Source: Bradyrhizobium sp. (GTDB lineage: Bacteria > Pseudomonadota > Alphaproteobacteria > Rhizobiales > Xanthobacteraceae). Taken from it: a DNA stretch of 64,000 nucleotides. The stretch is from contig NZ_SSNA01000091.1 in NCBI RefSeq assembly GCF_004799445.1, positions 42,858-106,857 of the forward strand, given 5' to 3'. Positions 1 to 9,161 of the stretch are shown here, one piece after another; position 1 is the first letter of the stretch; each line of letters starts with the position of its first letter. The notes below the pieces were generated by a model, which saw only the letters and a list, made by a program, of their open reading frames with translations, did no database searches and was not told where the DNA came from. The translations under genes were made by a program, and so were the position numbers.

Positions 1-530
1 TTGGCGTGCTCGAGATGAAAAGCCCGGCGATCATGAACGGCTATCACAATCGCCCGGATGTTGCGTCACCCATTACCCAGGACGGCTTCTATATCACCGG
101 CGACGTGTTTCGCCGCGACGAACACGGCTTCCACTATTTCCTCGGGCGGACCGACGACATGTTCGTGAGCGGCGGCGAAAATATTTTCCCGGGCGAAGTC
201 GAAAAGATGCTGGAGACCCATCCGGACGTGATCCAGGCCTGCGTGGTGCCGGTGGACGACGATATCAAGGGTACCAAGCCGGTGGCATTCGTGGTGAAGC
301 GTGAAGGAAGCAACCTCGACGAGAGCAATCTGAAGTCCTTCGCCCTTGCGAACGCGCCGGCCTATCAGCACCCCCGCTCGATCTGGTTTGTCGACAGCCT
401 GCCGCTGGCTTCGACCAACAAGCTTGACCGCAACAAATTGCGTGAATTGGCGGCCAAGAAGCTGCAGCGCAATTTCACCCCGGCTGCGCCTTCATCCATT
501 GGCGGCCAAAGCAATGCGGCACGGAGATAG
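1..530 (+). CDS. Acyl-CoA synthetase (AMP-forming), C-terminal part, cut by window edge
   Basis: The reading frame is open from the first bases, so only the C-terminal part of about 175 residues is present. It shows the end of a class I adenylate-forming enzyme: the GDVFRRDEHGFHYFLGRTDD hinge segment, the VSGGENIFPGEVE motif, and near the end STNKLDRNKL, which carries the lysine used in the adenylation half-reaction. Such enzymes join a carboxylic acid to CoA with ATP. The acid-binding half is outside the window, so the substrate cannot be inferred. It is followed on the same strand, 90 bases on, by a DadA-like dehydrogenase. Family assignment is firm; exact function is open. Confidence 0.88.
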   Translation, partial: GVLEMKSPAIMNGYHNRPDVASPITQDGFYITGDVFRRDEHGFHYFLGRTDDMFVSGGENIFPGEVEKMLETHPDVIQACVVPVDDDIKGTKPVAFVVKREGSNLDESNLKSFALANAPAYQHPRSIWFVDSLPLASTNKLDRNKLRELAAKKLQRNFTPAAPSSIGGQSNAARR

Positions 531-619
531 AACCGGATGACGAGACCTTCCGCGGATTGTTCGATTCGTCAGATGCGGACGGCCTGAAGTTTGCGTAAGC
601 CTGGTCGCAGCGGGAGCGA

Positions 620-1891
620 ATGATCGTGAAGGTACTGGTTCTCGGCGGCGGCGTCGTCGGCGTGACGACGGCGTATTACCTCGCACGTAGCGGGCACGAG
701 GTGACGGTCGTCGACCGCCAGCCGGAGCCGGCGCGCGAGACCAGCTTCGCCAACGCCGGCGAGGTATCGCCCGGCTATGCCTCGCCCTGGGCCGGCCCCG
801 GCGTGCCGATCAAGGCGGTCAAATGGCTGTTGATGAAGCACGGCCCGCTGGTGCTGCGGCCGAAGCTCGATCCCGCGATGTGGTCATGGCTCATCAAGAT
901 GCTGCGCAACTGCACGTCGGCGCGGTACGCGGTCAACAAGAGCCGCATGATTCCGCTGGCCGAATACAGCCGCGACTGCCTGCGCGCGCTGCGTGACGAG
1001 ATCCCGATCCACTATGACGAGCGCAGCCGCGGCACGCTGCAATTGTTCCGCAAGCCGTCACAGCTCGATGGCACCGCCGGCGACATCGCCGTGCTGCAAC
1101 AGTACGGCGTGCCCTATGAGGTGCTCGATCGCGATGGCTGTATCGCTGCCGAACCGGCGCTTGCCGCGGTGAAGCACAGGATCGCCGGCGGTCTTCGATT
1201 GCCGCAGGACGAGACCGGCGATTGTCATATGTTCACGCTGGCGCTCGCCGCCCATGCCGCCAAGCTCGGCGTCCAGTTTCGCCTTAACACCACGATCGAG
1301 CGGCTGGAAACGGACGCCAAGGGGATATCAGGTGTCATCACAAGCGCCGGGGTGTTGCGCGCTGACGCCTATGTGGTCGCGCTCGGCAGCTGGTCGCCGC
1401 TTCTGCTCAGGCCGCTCGGCGTTTCGATCCCGGTCTATCCCGTCAAGGGTTACTCGATCACCGTGCCGGTGATCGATCCCGATGCCGCGCCGGTGTCGAC
1501 GGTGATGGACGAAAGCTACAAGGTCGCCATCACGCGGCTCGGCGATCGCATCCGTGTCGGCGGCACCGCCGAAGTTTCAGGCTATTCCGACAAGCTCTAT
1601 TCGGCGCGTCGAGCGACGCTGGAGCATTCCCTGACCGAGCTGTTTCCGCGCGGCGGCAACTTGACCGAGGCCACGTTCTGGAGCGGGTTGCGGCCGATGA
1701 CGCCGGACGGTCCGCCGGTGATCGGCGCCACCCGTTACGCCAACCTTCATCTCAACACCGGTCACGGCACGCTCGGCTGGACCATGGCGTGCGGTTCCGC
1801 GCGGGTGCTCGCCGACTTGCTGTCGGGTCGTAAGCCCGAAATCGACACGGCAGACCTCGCGCTCGCCAGATATGAAGATCGCTTCGGGTGA
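620..1891 (+). CDS. D-amino acid dehydrogenase-like FAD oxidoreductase (DadA family)
   Basis: The 423-residue protein starts with a dinucleotide-binding fold, [20 protein letters not shown] at about residues 5-24, followed by an acidic VVDRQ strand end typical of FAD binding. The C-terminal part has [19 protein letters not shown] and [20 protein letters not shown], signatures of the DadA/glycine oxidase group. Length matches the family (about 410-430). It probably deaminates a D-amino acid or related amine and passes electrons to the membrane quinone pool. No alanine racemase is adjacent, so a role in D-alanine breakdown specifically is not shown. It stands alone between the acyl-CoA ligase and a convergent minus-strand block. 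Confidence 0.88.
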   Translation: MIVKVLVLGGGVVGVTTAYYLARSGHEVTVVDRQPEPARETSFANAGEVSPGYASPWAGPGVPIKAVKWLLMKHGPLVLRPKLDPAMWSWLIKMLRNCTSARYAVNKSRMIPLAEYSRDCLRALRDEIPIHYDERSRGTLQLFRKPSQLDGTAGDIAVLQQYGVPYEVLDRDGCIAAEPALAAVKHRIAGGLRLPQDETGDCHMFTLALAAHAAKLGVQFRLNTTIERLETDAKGISGVITSAGVLRADAYVVALGSWSPLLLRPLGVSIPVYPVKGYSITVPVIDPDAAPVSTVMDESYKVAITRLGDRIRVGGTAEVSGYSDKLYSARRATLEHSLTELFPRGGNLTEATFWSGLRPMTPDGPPVIGATRYANLHLNTGHGTLGWTMACGSARVLADLLSGRKPEIDTADLALARYEDRFG

Positions 1892-1983
1892 AGCCATGGC
1901 GCTTCGAAGACGGGCGTAAACGCGCTGTCCGAACGCTCGACCGGGGCGATGCGGGACGGCAGTGAACCGATCCCCGCACCGGC

Positions 1984-2775
1984 TCAAGCCGCCGACCAGC
2001 CGCCATCGATCGGGATCACCGCGCCGGTGATGTCGCGCGCCGCTGGTCCGCACAGGAAAGCCACCGCCGCGCCGACATCTTCCAGGCGGACGAAGCGGTG
2101 GCTCGGCTGGCGCTGCTTCATGTAGTCGCGGGTGGCCTCATCGCGCGAGATGCCACGCGCCGCCGCCATGGCGTCGATCCGGCCGAGGATGGCGGGCGTC
2201 GGCAGTGTTCCCGGACTGACCGCATTGCAGGTGATGCCGGTACCGGCGGTCTCCAGCGCCACGGCGCGCGTCAGGCCAAGGATTCCGGTCTTGGTGGTGA
2301 CGTAGTCGACCCGCCCCTCGGCGCCGCGCTGTCCATAGTGCGACGACATGTTGACGATGCGGCCGAAATCCGCGGCCCGCATCCCCGGCAGCGCCAGCCG
2401 GATGACGTGAAACGGCGCCGTGAGATTGACGGCAAGCGAGTGTTGCCAATCGGCGGCTGAAAATTGCTCGATCGGGGCGAAATGACGGACCACGGCATTG
2501 TTGATGACGACATCGGGACCGTCGCACGCCTCGCGCGCGAAGGTCATCAGCCGTTCGATTTCGGCCAGATCGGATAGATCGGCCCGGCAGTAAACCGCGG
2601 TGGTGCCATGGCGTGCCGCCAGCGCCAGCCGCGCGGGCTCGACATCTTCAGGCGCGTCAATTCCGTGCAGCACGATGTCATATCCGGCGGCCGCGAGACT
2701 TTCGGCGATCGCGTAGCCGAGGCCTCCGCTTGAGCCGGTGACGAGAGCCGAGCGGCGCGGTGCGGCGGCCATCAT
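1984..2775 (-). CDS. SDR-family oxidoreductase
   Basis: A classical short-chain dehydrogenase of 263 residues. TGSSGGLG (residues 13-20) is the NAD(P)-binding motif, INNA (91-94) stabilises the fold, and the catalytic set is Ser145, Tyr158 and Lys162 (YVTTK). It ends with IDGGWSAA as many family members do. A longer in-frame opening extends upstream but overlaps the preceding gene; the ATG at 2775 shares one base with the stop of the Ldh-family gene (TGATG), which indicates translational coupling and fixes the start. It is the last gene of the minus-strand catabolic block. The likely reaction is alcohol-ketone interconversion on a pathway intermediate; substrate unknown. Confidence 0.88.
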   Translation of the reverse strand: MMAAAPRRSALVTGSSGGLGYAIAESLAAAGYDIVLHGIDAPEDVEPARLALAARHGTTAVYCRADLSDLAEIERLMTFAREACDGPDVVINNAVVRHFAPIEQFSAADWQHSLAVNLTAPFHVIRLALPGMRAADFGRIVNMSSHYGQRGAEGRVDYVTTKTGILGLTRAVALETAGTGITCNAVSPGTLPTPAILGRIDAMAAARGISRDEATRDYMKQRQPSHRFVRLEDVGAAVAFLCGPAARDITGAVIPIDGGWSAA

Positions 2776-3779
2776 CAGGCGGCTCCCATCGGCCGGCGTT
2801 CGGCGATGCCGGTCAATTGCTCGAACACGAGATCGGGAATCTCGATGCTGTCTTCGGCGAGCCGGCGCCGGCGGTCCTGCCGCGAGCGGTCGAACGGCAT
2901 CCGTACGGGGCCGCCGCCCGCGACGGGCCGTGCCGATCGCACCGCATCCGCATAAGCCGACACGTTGTTGCGAAACGTCTCGGCCGAACCCAGCAAATCC
3001 GGCCGCATCGCCACAATGACGAATCCAAAGTCCGCGAGGTCGGGGGGAATTGGCGGCGAGCCCGCCATGATGCCAAGCAGCTGCACGACGATGCCGAGAC
3101 CGGATCCCTTGTGTCCGCCCCACGCGGCAAAGGCCCCCGCGAGAGCGGAAGCCGGATCACGGGTCGGCTCGCCGTCGCGGTCGAACGCGACATCGTCCGG
3201 CAACTGCCGGCCGAGGCGGCGCGCCAACGTCACTTCGGCGTGGATGATCGCCGAAGTGCCGACATCCCAGATCACCGGCTCGTCGGCGCTCGGGAAGCCG
3301 AAACAGATGGGATTGGTGCCAAGCCGGCCTTCGGTCGCGCCGTGCGGAGCAACCCAGGGCGAAGCATTCGATGCAATCATGCTGACCAGCCCCTGCGCGG
3401 CCGCGATCTCGGCATAGTAGGACAGCATGCCGGTGTACCAGGTCTCGTTGGCGCCGACGACCGCGATGCCCGAAATCCCCGCCTTCTCGATCGCGATCGC
3501 GGTGGCGCGATGCGCGACGATGTAGCCGAGGTGATCGCCGCCGTCGAGTTGCGCCGACACCGGGGTCTCCTGTCGAATCCGGATCGGACGACGGCGGTCG
3601 CCGCTGCGCGCAATCCTCTCGGCGATGCTGATGGCGCGCGCCAGTCCGCCATAACTCAAGCCGCGCAGCTCGCAATCGATCAGATGATCGGCGATCAGGC
3701 CGGCATCGGCCTCGTCGTGACCGACCGCCGACATGACGCGAACCGCGAGTTGGTGCGCCTGCTTGATGGTGAGCTGCAT
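2775..3779 (-). CDS. Ldh family oxidoreductase (malate/L-lactate dehydrogenase-like, YlbC/AllD type)
   Basis: The 334-residue protein matches the Ldh_2 family, which is unrelated to classical lactate dehydrogenase and includes ureidoglycolate, sulfolactate and malate dehydrogenases. Visible marks are DCELRGLSYGGLAR near residue 40, ASPWVAPHGATEGRLGTNPI in the middle and the cofactor-site segment WGGHKGSGLGIVVQLLGI. Family members oxidise 2-hydroxy acids with NAD(P). Position after the carboxymuconolactone-decarboxylase-like gene and coupling to the SDR suggest that two dehydrogenases handle successive hydroxy-acid intermediates. Substrate cannot be read from sequence. Confidence 0.9.
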   Translation of the reverse strand: MQLTIKQAHQLAVRVMSAVGHDEADAGLIADHLIDCELRGLSYGGLARAISIAERIARSGDRRRPIRIRQETPVSAQLDGGDHLGYIVAHRATAIAIEKAGISGIAVVGANETWYTGMLSYYAEIAAAQGLVSMIASNASPWVAPHGATEGRLGTNPICFGFPSADEPVIWDVGTSAIIHAEVTLARRLGRQLPDDVAFDRDGEPTRDPASALAGAFAAWGGHKGSGLGIVVQLLGIMAGSPPIPPDLADFGFVIVAMRPDLLGSAETFRNNVSAYADAVRSARPVAGGGPVRMPFDRSRQDRRRRLAEDSIEIPDLVFEQLTGIAERRPMGAA

Positions 3780-3851
3780 GATGGTTTCCGTTATATTGGC
3801 CGTCCCGCCGTGCGACCGGCGGAACGGCCGCGAGCGGCTCTATAGCGGCTA

Positions 3852-4244
3852 TCAGGCTCCTTTGGCTTCCGCATCGACCTGGGCGAACACCTCGCGCGCG
3901 GTCCGGAACGAATCCACGCCGGCCGGCACTCCGCAATAGATCGCGACCTGGAGGAAGATCTCGCGGATCTCGTCTCTGGTTACGCCGTTCTTCAGCGCGC
4001 CCTTCAGATGCATGCGCAATTCGTGATTGCGATTGAGCGCGCTCAGCATCGCCAGGTTCAGCATGCTGCGGGTCTTGCGCGGCAGGCCGTCGCGGCCCCA
4101 GACATAGCCCCAGCAGTATTCGGTCGTCAGTTCCTGCATCGGCATGTTGAAGTCATCGGCGCTCTCGAACGACTTCTCGACGAATTCCTTGCCCAGCACA
4201 TCCTTCCGGATGGCCAGACCACGATCAAAAGTTTCCTTGCTCAT
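3852..4244 (-). CDS. Carboxymuconolactone decarboxylase family protein
   Basis: A 130-residue protein of the CMD/AhpD-like fold. The core runs from TTEYCWGYVWGRDGLPRKTR through LNLAMLSALNRNHELRMHL to NGVTRDEIREIFLQVAIYCG, close to PcaC-type gamma-carboxymuconolactone decarboxylases. The start at 4244 is chosen because AAAGGAAAG lies just upstream; an in-frame start nine codons earlier is possible. It sits between the binding-protein gene and an Ldh-family gene. No other protocatechuate-pathway genes are nearby, so it may act on a different lactone or beta-keto acid. Confidence 0.88.
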   Translation of the reverse strand: MSKETFDRGLAIRKDVLGKEFVEKSFESADDFNMPMQELTTEYCWGYVWGRDGLPRKTRSMLNLAMLSALNRNHELRMHLKGALKNGVTRDEIREIFLQVAIYCGVPAGVDSFRTAREVFAQVDAEAKGA

Positions 4245-4299
4245 CAGTTTCTTTCCTTTGTCCAGGTTCAAACGACCATCCGCCTCGCGGCCGATGATT

Positions 4300-5535
4300 T
4301 CAACGCTTCGGCCAGAACGGCTCGGCGACAGCGAGCTTCTGGGGGAAGACGGTGACCGGGATGCCCTTCTGCCACTGCACGACGGTCATTTCGGCATCGA
4401 CACGCCGGCCCTTCTCGTCGAACTTGAGAATGCCGCCGGGATAGTATTTGGACGGCCCGCCATCCATCGTCCGCAGCGCCTCGGCGACGGCTAACTTGTC
4501 AGCCTTGCCGGCCTTCTCGAGCGCCTCCTTGATGAGCCACATGTCGCCATAGGTCGAAATGGCATTCTGGGTCATCCAGGGCTCGTTGAAGCGGGTCTTG
4601 AGTTCCTTCACCAGGTCCTCATGCCCCTTGGTCGCCCAACTGCCGACGCAGGTGATAACCCCCTGCAGCAGATCCGGACTGATGGTCTGCAGAATGTCCG
4701 GCTCGGCGATCGCGATGCCGAACGAGATGGTCGGGATGCGGCCCTGGCCGAGGCCGAATTCGTTCATTTTTTCCAGAATCAGCTTGCCGTCGGAGATCAC
4801 GGTCGGAAGGAAGAACAGCATGTCGGGCCGAGACGCGCGCACTTTCTGGACCAGCGGCGTGGCGTCGGATAGCGGCGGCGTGAAGGTCTCGTCCATCACC
4901 AGTTCGAGACCAAGCTCCTTGAGCAGGCCTTCGCGCATCGGCTTCACCGATGCCACCGACGAGGCGGTGTTATCGCCGATGATCGCCACCGTCTTCGGGC
5001 GCTTGCCGGAGGCGGTCTCCGCCAGCTTCATCAGCAGCGGCAAGGCCTGTCTGGCCTGCGATCCCGCCGTGGCGGAGGTCTGGAACACATATTTGAACCC
5101 GCGGTCGGTGATCAGATCGGAGTAGGACAGCGTCAGCACCGGGAGCTGCGCACGCTCGGTCACCTCGGTCACCGCGAGGGTGAACGAACTCAGATAGGCG
5201 CCGCTGGCGGCGACGAGGTCGGTCTCCTGCGCGACCATGCGCTGGGCCGCGTTCTTGGCCTTCTCCGTGGTGTCGCCGCAGTCTATGACGACCAGCTTGA
5301 GCTTGGCGCCGCCGAGCGCCTTGACGCCGCCGGCGCTGTTGATGTGGTCGACCCCCATCTCGGCCCCCATGCGCATCACAGCACCCGGCCGCGCGTAGAG
5401 CCCCGACAGCGGCACGATCAGTCCGATCCTGACGTCCGCGGCCGCCTGCGCGAAGGCGCGTGGCGCGGCGAGGCTAAGTGCGGTGGCGGCAAGCATCGTG
5501 CGCCGTGTCAGCGCGAGTGGTGTGTGGTCGGTCAT
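4300..5535 (-). CDS. Liv-type ABC transporter substrate-binding protein
   Basis: A 411-residue periplasmic binding protein of the leucine/isoleucine/valine receptor class. The N-terminus has a twin arginine (LTRRTMLAATALSL, residues 9-22) and a likely cleavage site after AFA (27-29), so Tat export is possible. The mature part opens with VRIGLIVPLSGLYARPGAVM, typical of the class. GGAGGG lies just before the ATG. It follows LivF by about 90 bases and belongs to the importer encoded upstream on the same strand. In this group ligands are often aromatic or short organic acids rather than amino acids; the surrounding dehydrogenases favour an organic acid. Confidence 0.9.
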   Translation of the reverse strand: MTDHTPLALTRRTMLAATALSLAAPRAFAQAAADVRIGLIVPLSGLYARPGAVMRMGAEMGVDHINSAGGVKALGGAKLKLVVIDCGDTTEKAKNAAQRMVAQETDLVAASGAYLSSFTLAVTEVTERAQLPVLTLSYSDLITDRGFKYVFQTSATAGSQARQALPLLMKLAETASGKRPKTVAIIGDNTASSVASVKPMREGLLKELGLELVMDETFTPPLSDATPLVQKVRASRPDMLFFLPTVISDGKLILEKMNEFGLGQGRIPTISFGIAIAEPDILQTISPDLLQGVITCVGSWATKGHEDLVKELKTRFNEPWMTQNAISTYGDMWLIKEALEKAGKADKLAVAEALRTMDGGPSKYYPGGILKFDEKGRRVDAEMTVVQWQKGIPVTVFPQKLAVAEPFWPKR

Positions 5536-5626
5536 GGTTCCCTCCGGTGTGTTGTGGTTTGCCTGTTTGGTCGCCGATCGATTATTGCGTTTCCTTTTGT
5601 CGAGCCGCTTTTTTGGCTTCGTTGAT

Positions 5627-6334
5627 TTACATTCCGAGATAGGCCTGCCGGACCCGATCGTCGGCCCGCAGCGTCTCCTTATTGCCTTCGAGCACTACCC
5701 GGCCCGCTTCGAGCACATAGCCATGATCGGCCGATTCCAGCGCTTCGGCGACGCGCTGCTCGACCAGCAGAATCGTCAGCCGGGTCTGGGCGCGGATCTC
5801 GATCAGTTTTTCGAAAATGAAATCGGCGATCGCGGGCGCCAGTCCCATCGACGGTTCGTCGAGCATCAACAGCTTGGGAGCCGATGCCAGCCCGCGCCCG
5901 ATCGCCAGCATCTGCTGCTCGCCGCCGGACAATGTCCCGGCGAACTGGCGCCGCCGCTCGGCCAGCACCGGCAGCAGGGTGAAAATGCGCTCGATATTGT
6001 CCTTCCAGGCGCGGCGGCCGGCCTCGGTGAACGCACCCATCTCCAGATTCTCCATCACCGAGAGCGACGGAAACACCTGACGGCCTTCCGGAACGTGGGC
6101 GATGCCGAGATGCGGCCGCGCCGCCGCGGAAACCTTGAGCAGGTCGACGCCTTCGAAATGGATCGCGCCGGCGCTCGGCTGCACGATGCCGGAAATCGTC
6201 TTGAACAGCGTCGTCTTGCCGGCGCCGTTCGGTCCGACGATCGCGACGAATTGCCCGGCCTCGACGTTGAGCGAAACATCGTTCAGGACCGGCAGCACCG
6301 AATAGCCGGCGCAGACACCCTCAAGCCTGAGCAT
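5627..6334 (-). CDS. livF: ABC transporter ATP-binding protein (LivF)
   Basis: A 235-residue ATPase. The Walker A motif GPNGAGKTT is at residues 34-42, followed by the ABC signature LSGGEQQ and Walker B LLMLDEP with SMGLAP, characteristic of LivF. The start at 6334 (MLRLEGVCAGY) overlaps the end of the LivM-LivG fusion gene by 14 bases, indicating translational coupling; the longer in-frame extension upstream encodes no recognisable sequence. It energises import together with the fused LivG domain. Confidence 0.92.
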   Translation of the reverse strand: MLRLEGVCAGYSVLPVLNDVSLNVEAGQFVAIVGPNGAGKTTLFKTISGIVQPSAGAIHFEGVDLLKVSAAARPHLGIAHVPEGRQVFPSLSVMENLEMGAFTEAGRRAWKDNIERIFTLLPVLAERRRQFAGTLSGGEQQMLAIGRGLASAPKLLMLDEPSMGLAPAIADFIFEKLIEIRAQTRLTILLVEQRVAEALESADHGYVLEAGRVVLEGNKETLRADDRVRQAYLGM

Positions 6335-8093
6335 GTGCCACCCATTTCTTGCCGAGATAGGCCTCGATGACGCGCGGGTCGCGGGTGACCTGCTCCGGTT
6401 CGCCGTCGGCAAGCACCGCGCCGTGATCAAGCACAAGGAACCGATCGACGAGGCGAACCATCGACTGCATGGTGTGCTCGATGATCGCGACCGTCATGCC
6501 GTCCCGCGCCAGCCGCTGAACGATGGCGGTCACCTCGTCGGCCTCGCCGTGGCCGAGACCCGCCAGGGTTTCGTCGAGCAGAAGCAGGCGAGGTTTCCCC
6601 GCCAGCGCGCGGGCGATCTCCATCAGGCGAAGCTCCTTGGTGGTGAGCTCGGCCGCCATCTTGTCGGCGACCGGACTGAGACCCACGCGATTCACGGCGT
6701 CGGCGGCGAGATGATGCGCCTCCTGCTCGTTGGCTGCCTGAACGTAGGCGCCGACGCGGACATTGTCGCGGACGGACATGCGGGGAAACGGCCGCATGAT
6801 CTGGAACGTGCGCCCGACCCCGGCCTTGCAGAGCACGTGCGGCCTGCACCCGACCATGTTGCGGCCGTCGAACACGACTTCGCCGGAGCTGGGAGGCAGG
6901 AATCCGTTGAGCAGGTTGAACAGCGTGGTCTTGCCGGCGCCGTTAGGCCCAATGATTCCAAGGATCATGCCCCGGTGCACATCGAAACTGACGTCCTGCA
7001 CCGCCTTGAGCCCACCGAACGACTTCGACAAACCCTTCACGGACAGTAATATCTCGCCGGACGGCGGCTTTCGCGGCTGGCCGGCGGGACGAGTATCTGC
7101 CGGCGCAAGCGGCGCGGCCGGCGCCGACAATTCCGGCGTCATCGCGGCGGCGGTTCGCGCTCCGCGCCTCAGCCGATCCCGCAACGTCCAGAATACGCCC
7201 TCCGGCGCCACCAGGATGACGACGATGATGGCGAGGCCGTAGATCACGCCCTGGATGCCGGGGATTCGCGCGCCCAGCTCGGCGTTGAGGATTTCCCCGA
7301 CCGGGATCAGTATGACAGCCCCGATCAGCGGTCCCCACACCGTGCCGACGCCGCCGAACATCGCAACCGTCAGCGCCTGCGCCGAGACCAGCATGCCGAA
7401 TACCGACGGCGGCGTGACCACCAGCAACACGACCGCGTAGAACGCGCCGACGGCGCCGGCGATCGCGCCCGAGAGCACGATGGAACGCAGCTTCCAGGCC
7501 AGCGCGTCGATGCCCGCGGCCTCCGCCGCCGCCTCGTTCTGCTTGATCGCCAGCAGCGCCATTCCGAACCGCGAGCGCTCGACGGCGCGGGTAATCAGCA
7601 CAATCGCAAGCAGCATCGCGAGCGCGACCAGGGTGTAAAGCCGCGGATCGGAAAACTGCATATAGGCGAGCGGCGCGTCGCGCTTGATCGGCAGCGTCAG
7701 TTCCTGAAAGCCGAGCCACTCGAACACGTAGAGCATCGCCAGCGGGTAGGCCAGCATCGCCAGCGCGAAGTAGTGCCCGCGCAGCCTGAACGTCGGGAAA
7801 CCGATCAGCAGGCCGGAAACGCCACCGATGACGGCCGCAATCGGGATCAGCAGCCACGGCGTAAGGTCGAAGTAGATCTGGCCGAGCGCCGTGGTGTAGG
7901 CGCCCAGCCCGAAGAAGGCCGCATGACCGAACGACACTAGGCCGGTGTAGCCGGACTGGATATTCCAGGCCAATCCGAAGCTCGCCCAAACCAGCACAAG
8001 CGTCAGCATCAGCTGATAGTACGAATTGCTGACGACCAGCGTGAGGCAGGCGTAGATCAGCGCGGCGATCAGGATCGGCACCAGGGACCGCAT
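6321..8093 (-). CDS. LivM-LivG fusion: ABC permease and ATPase in one protein
   Basis: One continuous frame of 590 residues encodes a LivM-like membrane domain (about 1-307, several hydrophobic segments, with NIQSGYTGLVSFGHAAFFGL at 45-64) joined by a roughly 40-residue Ala/Pro-rich linker (308-346) to a complete LivG ATPase (from about 349; Walker A GPNGAGKTT at 382-390; FDGRNMVGCRPH; LLLLDETLAGLGHGE). The ATG at 8093 shares one base with the LivH stop, which fixes the start. In many bacteria these are separate genes; fused forms occur in several alphaproteobacteria. Note Walker B DET rather than DEP, and ELTTKELR where a canonical LSGGQ would lie. Confidence 0.9.
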   Translation of the reverse strand: MRSLVPILIAALIYACLTLVVSNSYYQLMLTLVLVWASFGLAWNIQSGYTGLVSFGHAAFFGLGAYTTALGQIYFDLTPWLLIPIAAVIGGVSGLLIGFPTFRLRGHYFALAMLAYPLAMLYVFEWLGFQELTLPIKRDAPLAYMQFSDPRLYTLVALAMLLAIVLITRAVERSRFGMALLAIKQNEAAAEAAGIDALAWKLRSIVLSGAIAGAVGAFYAVVLLVVTPPSVFGMLVSAQALTVAMFGGVGTVWGPLIGAVILIPVGEILNAELGARIPGIQGVIYGLAIIVVILVAPEGVFWTLRDRLRRGARTAAAMTPELSAPAAPLAPADTRPAGQPRKPPSGEILLSVKGLSKSFGGLKAVQDVSFDVHRGMILGIIGPNGAGKTTLFNLLNGFLPPSSGEVVFDGRNMVGCRPHVLCKAGVGRTFQIMRPFPRMSVRDNVRVGAYVQAANEQEAHHLAADAVNRVGLSPVADKMAAELTTKELRLMEIARALAGKPRLLLLDETLAGLGHGEADEVTAIVQRLARDGMTVAIIEHTMQSMVRLVDRFLVLDHGAVLADGEPEQVTRDPRVIEAYLGKKWVAHAQA

Positions 8094-9049
8094 CAGGTTC
8101 TCTCCACCATGCGGCCGAAGAATCCCTGGGGACGCAGGAAAACGATCAGCAGGAAGACGACGAAGATCGCCGCGTTCTGAAGCTGGGTCGGCAGCACCAG
8201 CGTCGAGAGCTGCTGAACCAGCCCGATCGTCATGCCGCCCCAGAACGCCCCGATGATGCTGCCCATGCCGCCAAGCACGACGCCGGCGTACATGACGATG
8301 ACGTAATCGATGCCGATATAGGGATGAAACGGGTAGTTGGTGGCGAGCAGCCCGCCCGCGACCGCGGTGACGGCGGCGCCGAGACCAAACGCGATCCTGT
8401 ACGAACGATCGATATCGATGCCCATATAGGTCGCCGCCACCGGATTGTCCGCGGAGGCGCGCAGCGACTTGCCTATCCGCGTGCGCGTAATCAGGACGGC
8501 GAGCAGGGCCATGGCGACGATCGAGATCAGCGCGGCGATGCCGCGCGACTTGTTGACAAAAATGCTGATGAAATCGCCCCACAACGGTCCGATTTCCCAG
8601 GCGCTGGACGACAATGGCGTGCGGATCGAGGCCAGCACCGATCCGAACACGATCAGGCCCCCATTCTGCAGCACCAGCGCGACGCCGAGCGTGAGGATCA
8701 GCTGTGCGAAATGGCCCTCGCCTTCGAGCTGCGCCGTGCGCCGCCCGGTGACCCGCGAAATCAGGAACCGGTGAATCGCGTAACCGAACAGGAACAGCAG
8801 CGGGCCGGACAGCAGGATCGCCACATACGGGCCGATGATGTTGCCGAATACGTCCTGGATGCCCGCGGAAAGAAACAGGTAATAGGCGGCGTACATGCCG
8901 AGCATCATGAAGTCGCCCTGCGCGAAGTTGATGACGCGCATGACCCCGAAAATCAGCCCGAGCCCGACGCACATCAAGCCGTAGATCGCCCCGGCCAGCA
9001 GCCCGGCCACCAGCGCTTGCAGCACGTTCTCGACGACCTGTGACGTCAT
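8093..9049 (-). CDS. livH: ABC transporter permease (LivH)
   Basis: A 318-residue polytopic membrane protein. GAIYGLMCVGLGLIFGVMRV followed by INFAQGDFMMLG is the LivH family mark, and the C-terminus reads LLIVFLRPQGFFGRM. The ATG at 9049 is preferred over one ten codons earlier, since MTSQVVENVLQALVAGLL is the usual length for the family. First gene of the importer set, coupled to the LivM-LivG fusion through a TGATG junction. Confidence 0.92.
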   Translation of the reverse strand: MTSQVVENVLQALVAGLLAGAIYGLMCVGLGLIFGVMRVINFAQGDFMMLGMYAAYYLFLSAGIQDVFGNIIGPYVAILLSGPLLFLFGYAIHRFLISRVTGRRTAQLEGEGHFAQLILTLGVALVLQNGGLIVFGSVLASIRTPLSSSAWEIGPLWGDFISIFVNKSRGIAALISIVAMALLAVLITRTRIGKSLRASADNPVAATYMGIDIDRSYRIAFGLGAAVTAVAGGLLATNYPFHPYIGIDYVIVMYAGVVLGGMGSIIGAFWGGMTIGLVQQLSTLVLPTQLQNAAIFVVFLLIVFLRPQGFFGRMVERT

Positions 9050-9161
9050 CGGGCGCACCCGGCGGCAACGGCGCGGCAATGGTCCGGCGCTATGCTCATC
9101 AATCCTGTCCCCCCTCGTTCGCTTCGAGCCTTGCGCTCGTTTTTTTAATGTTGTTCAGCCA

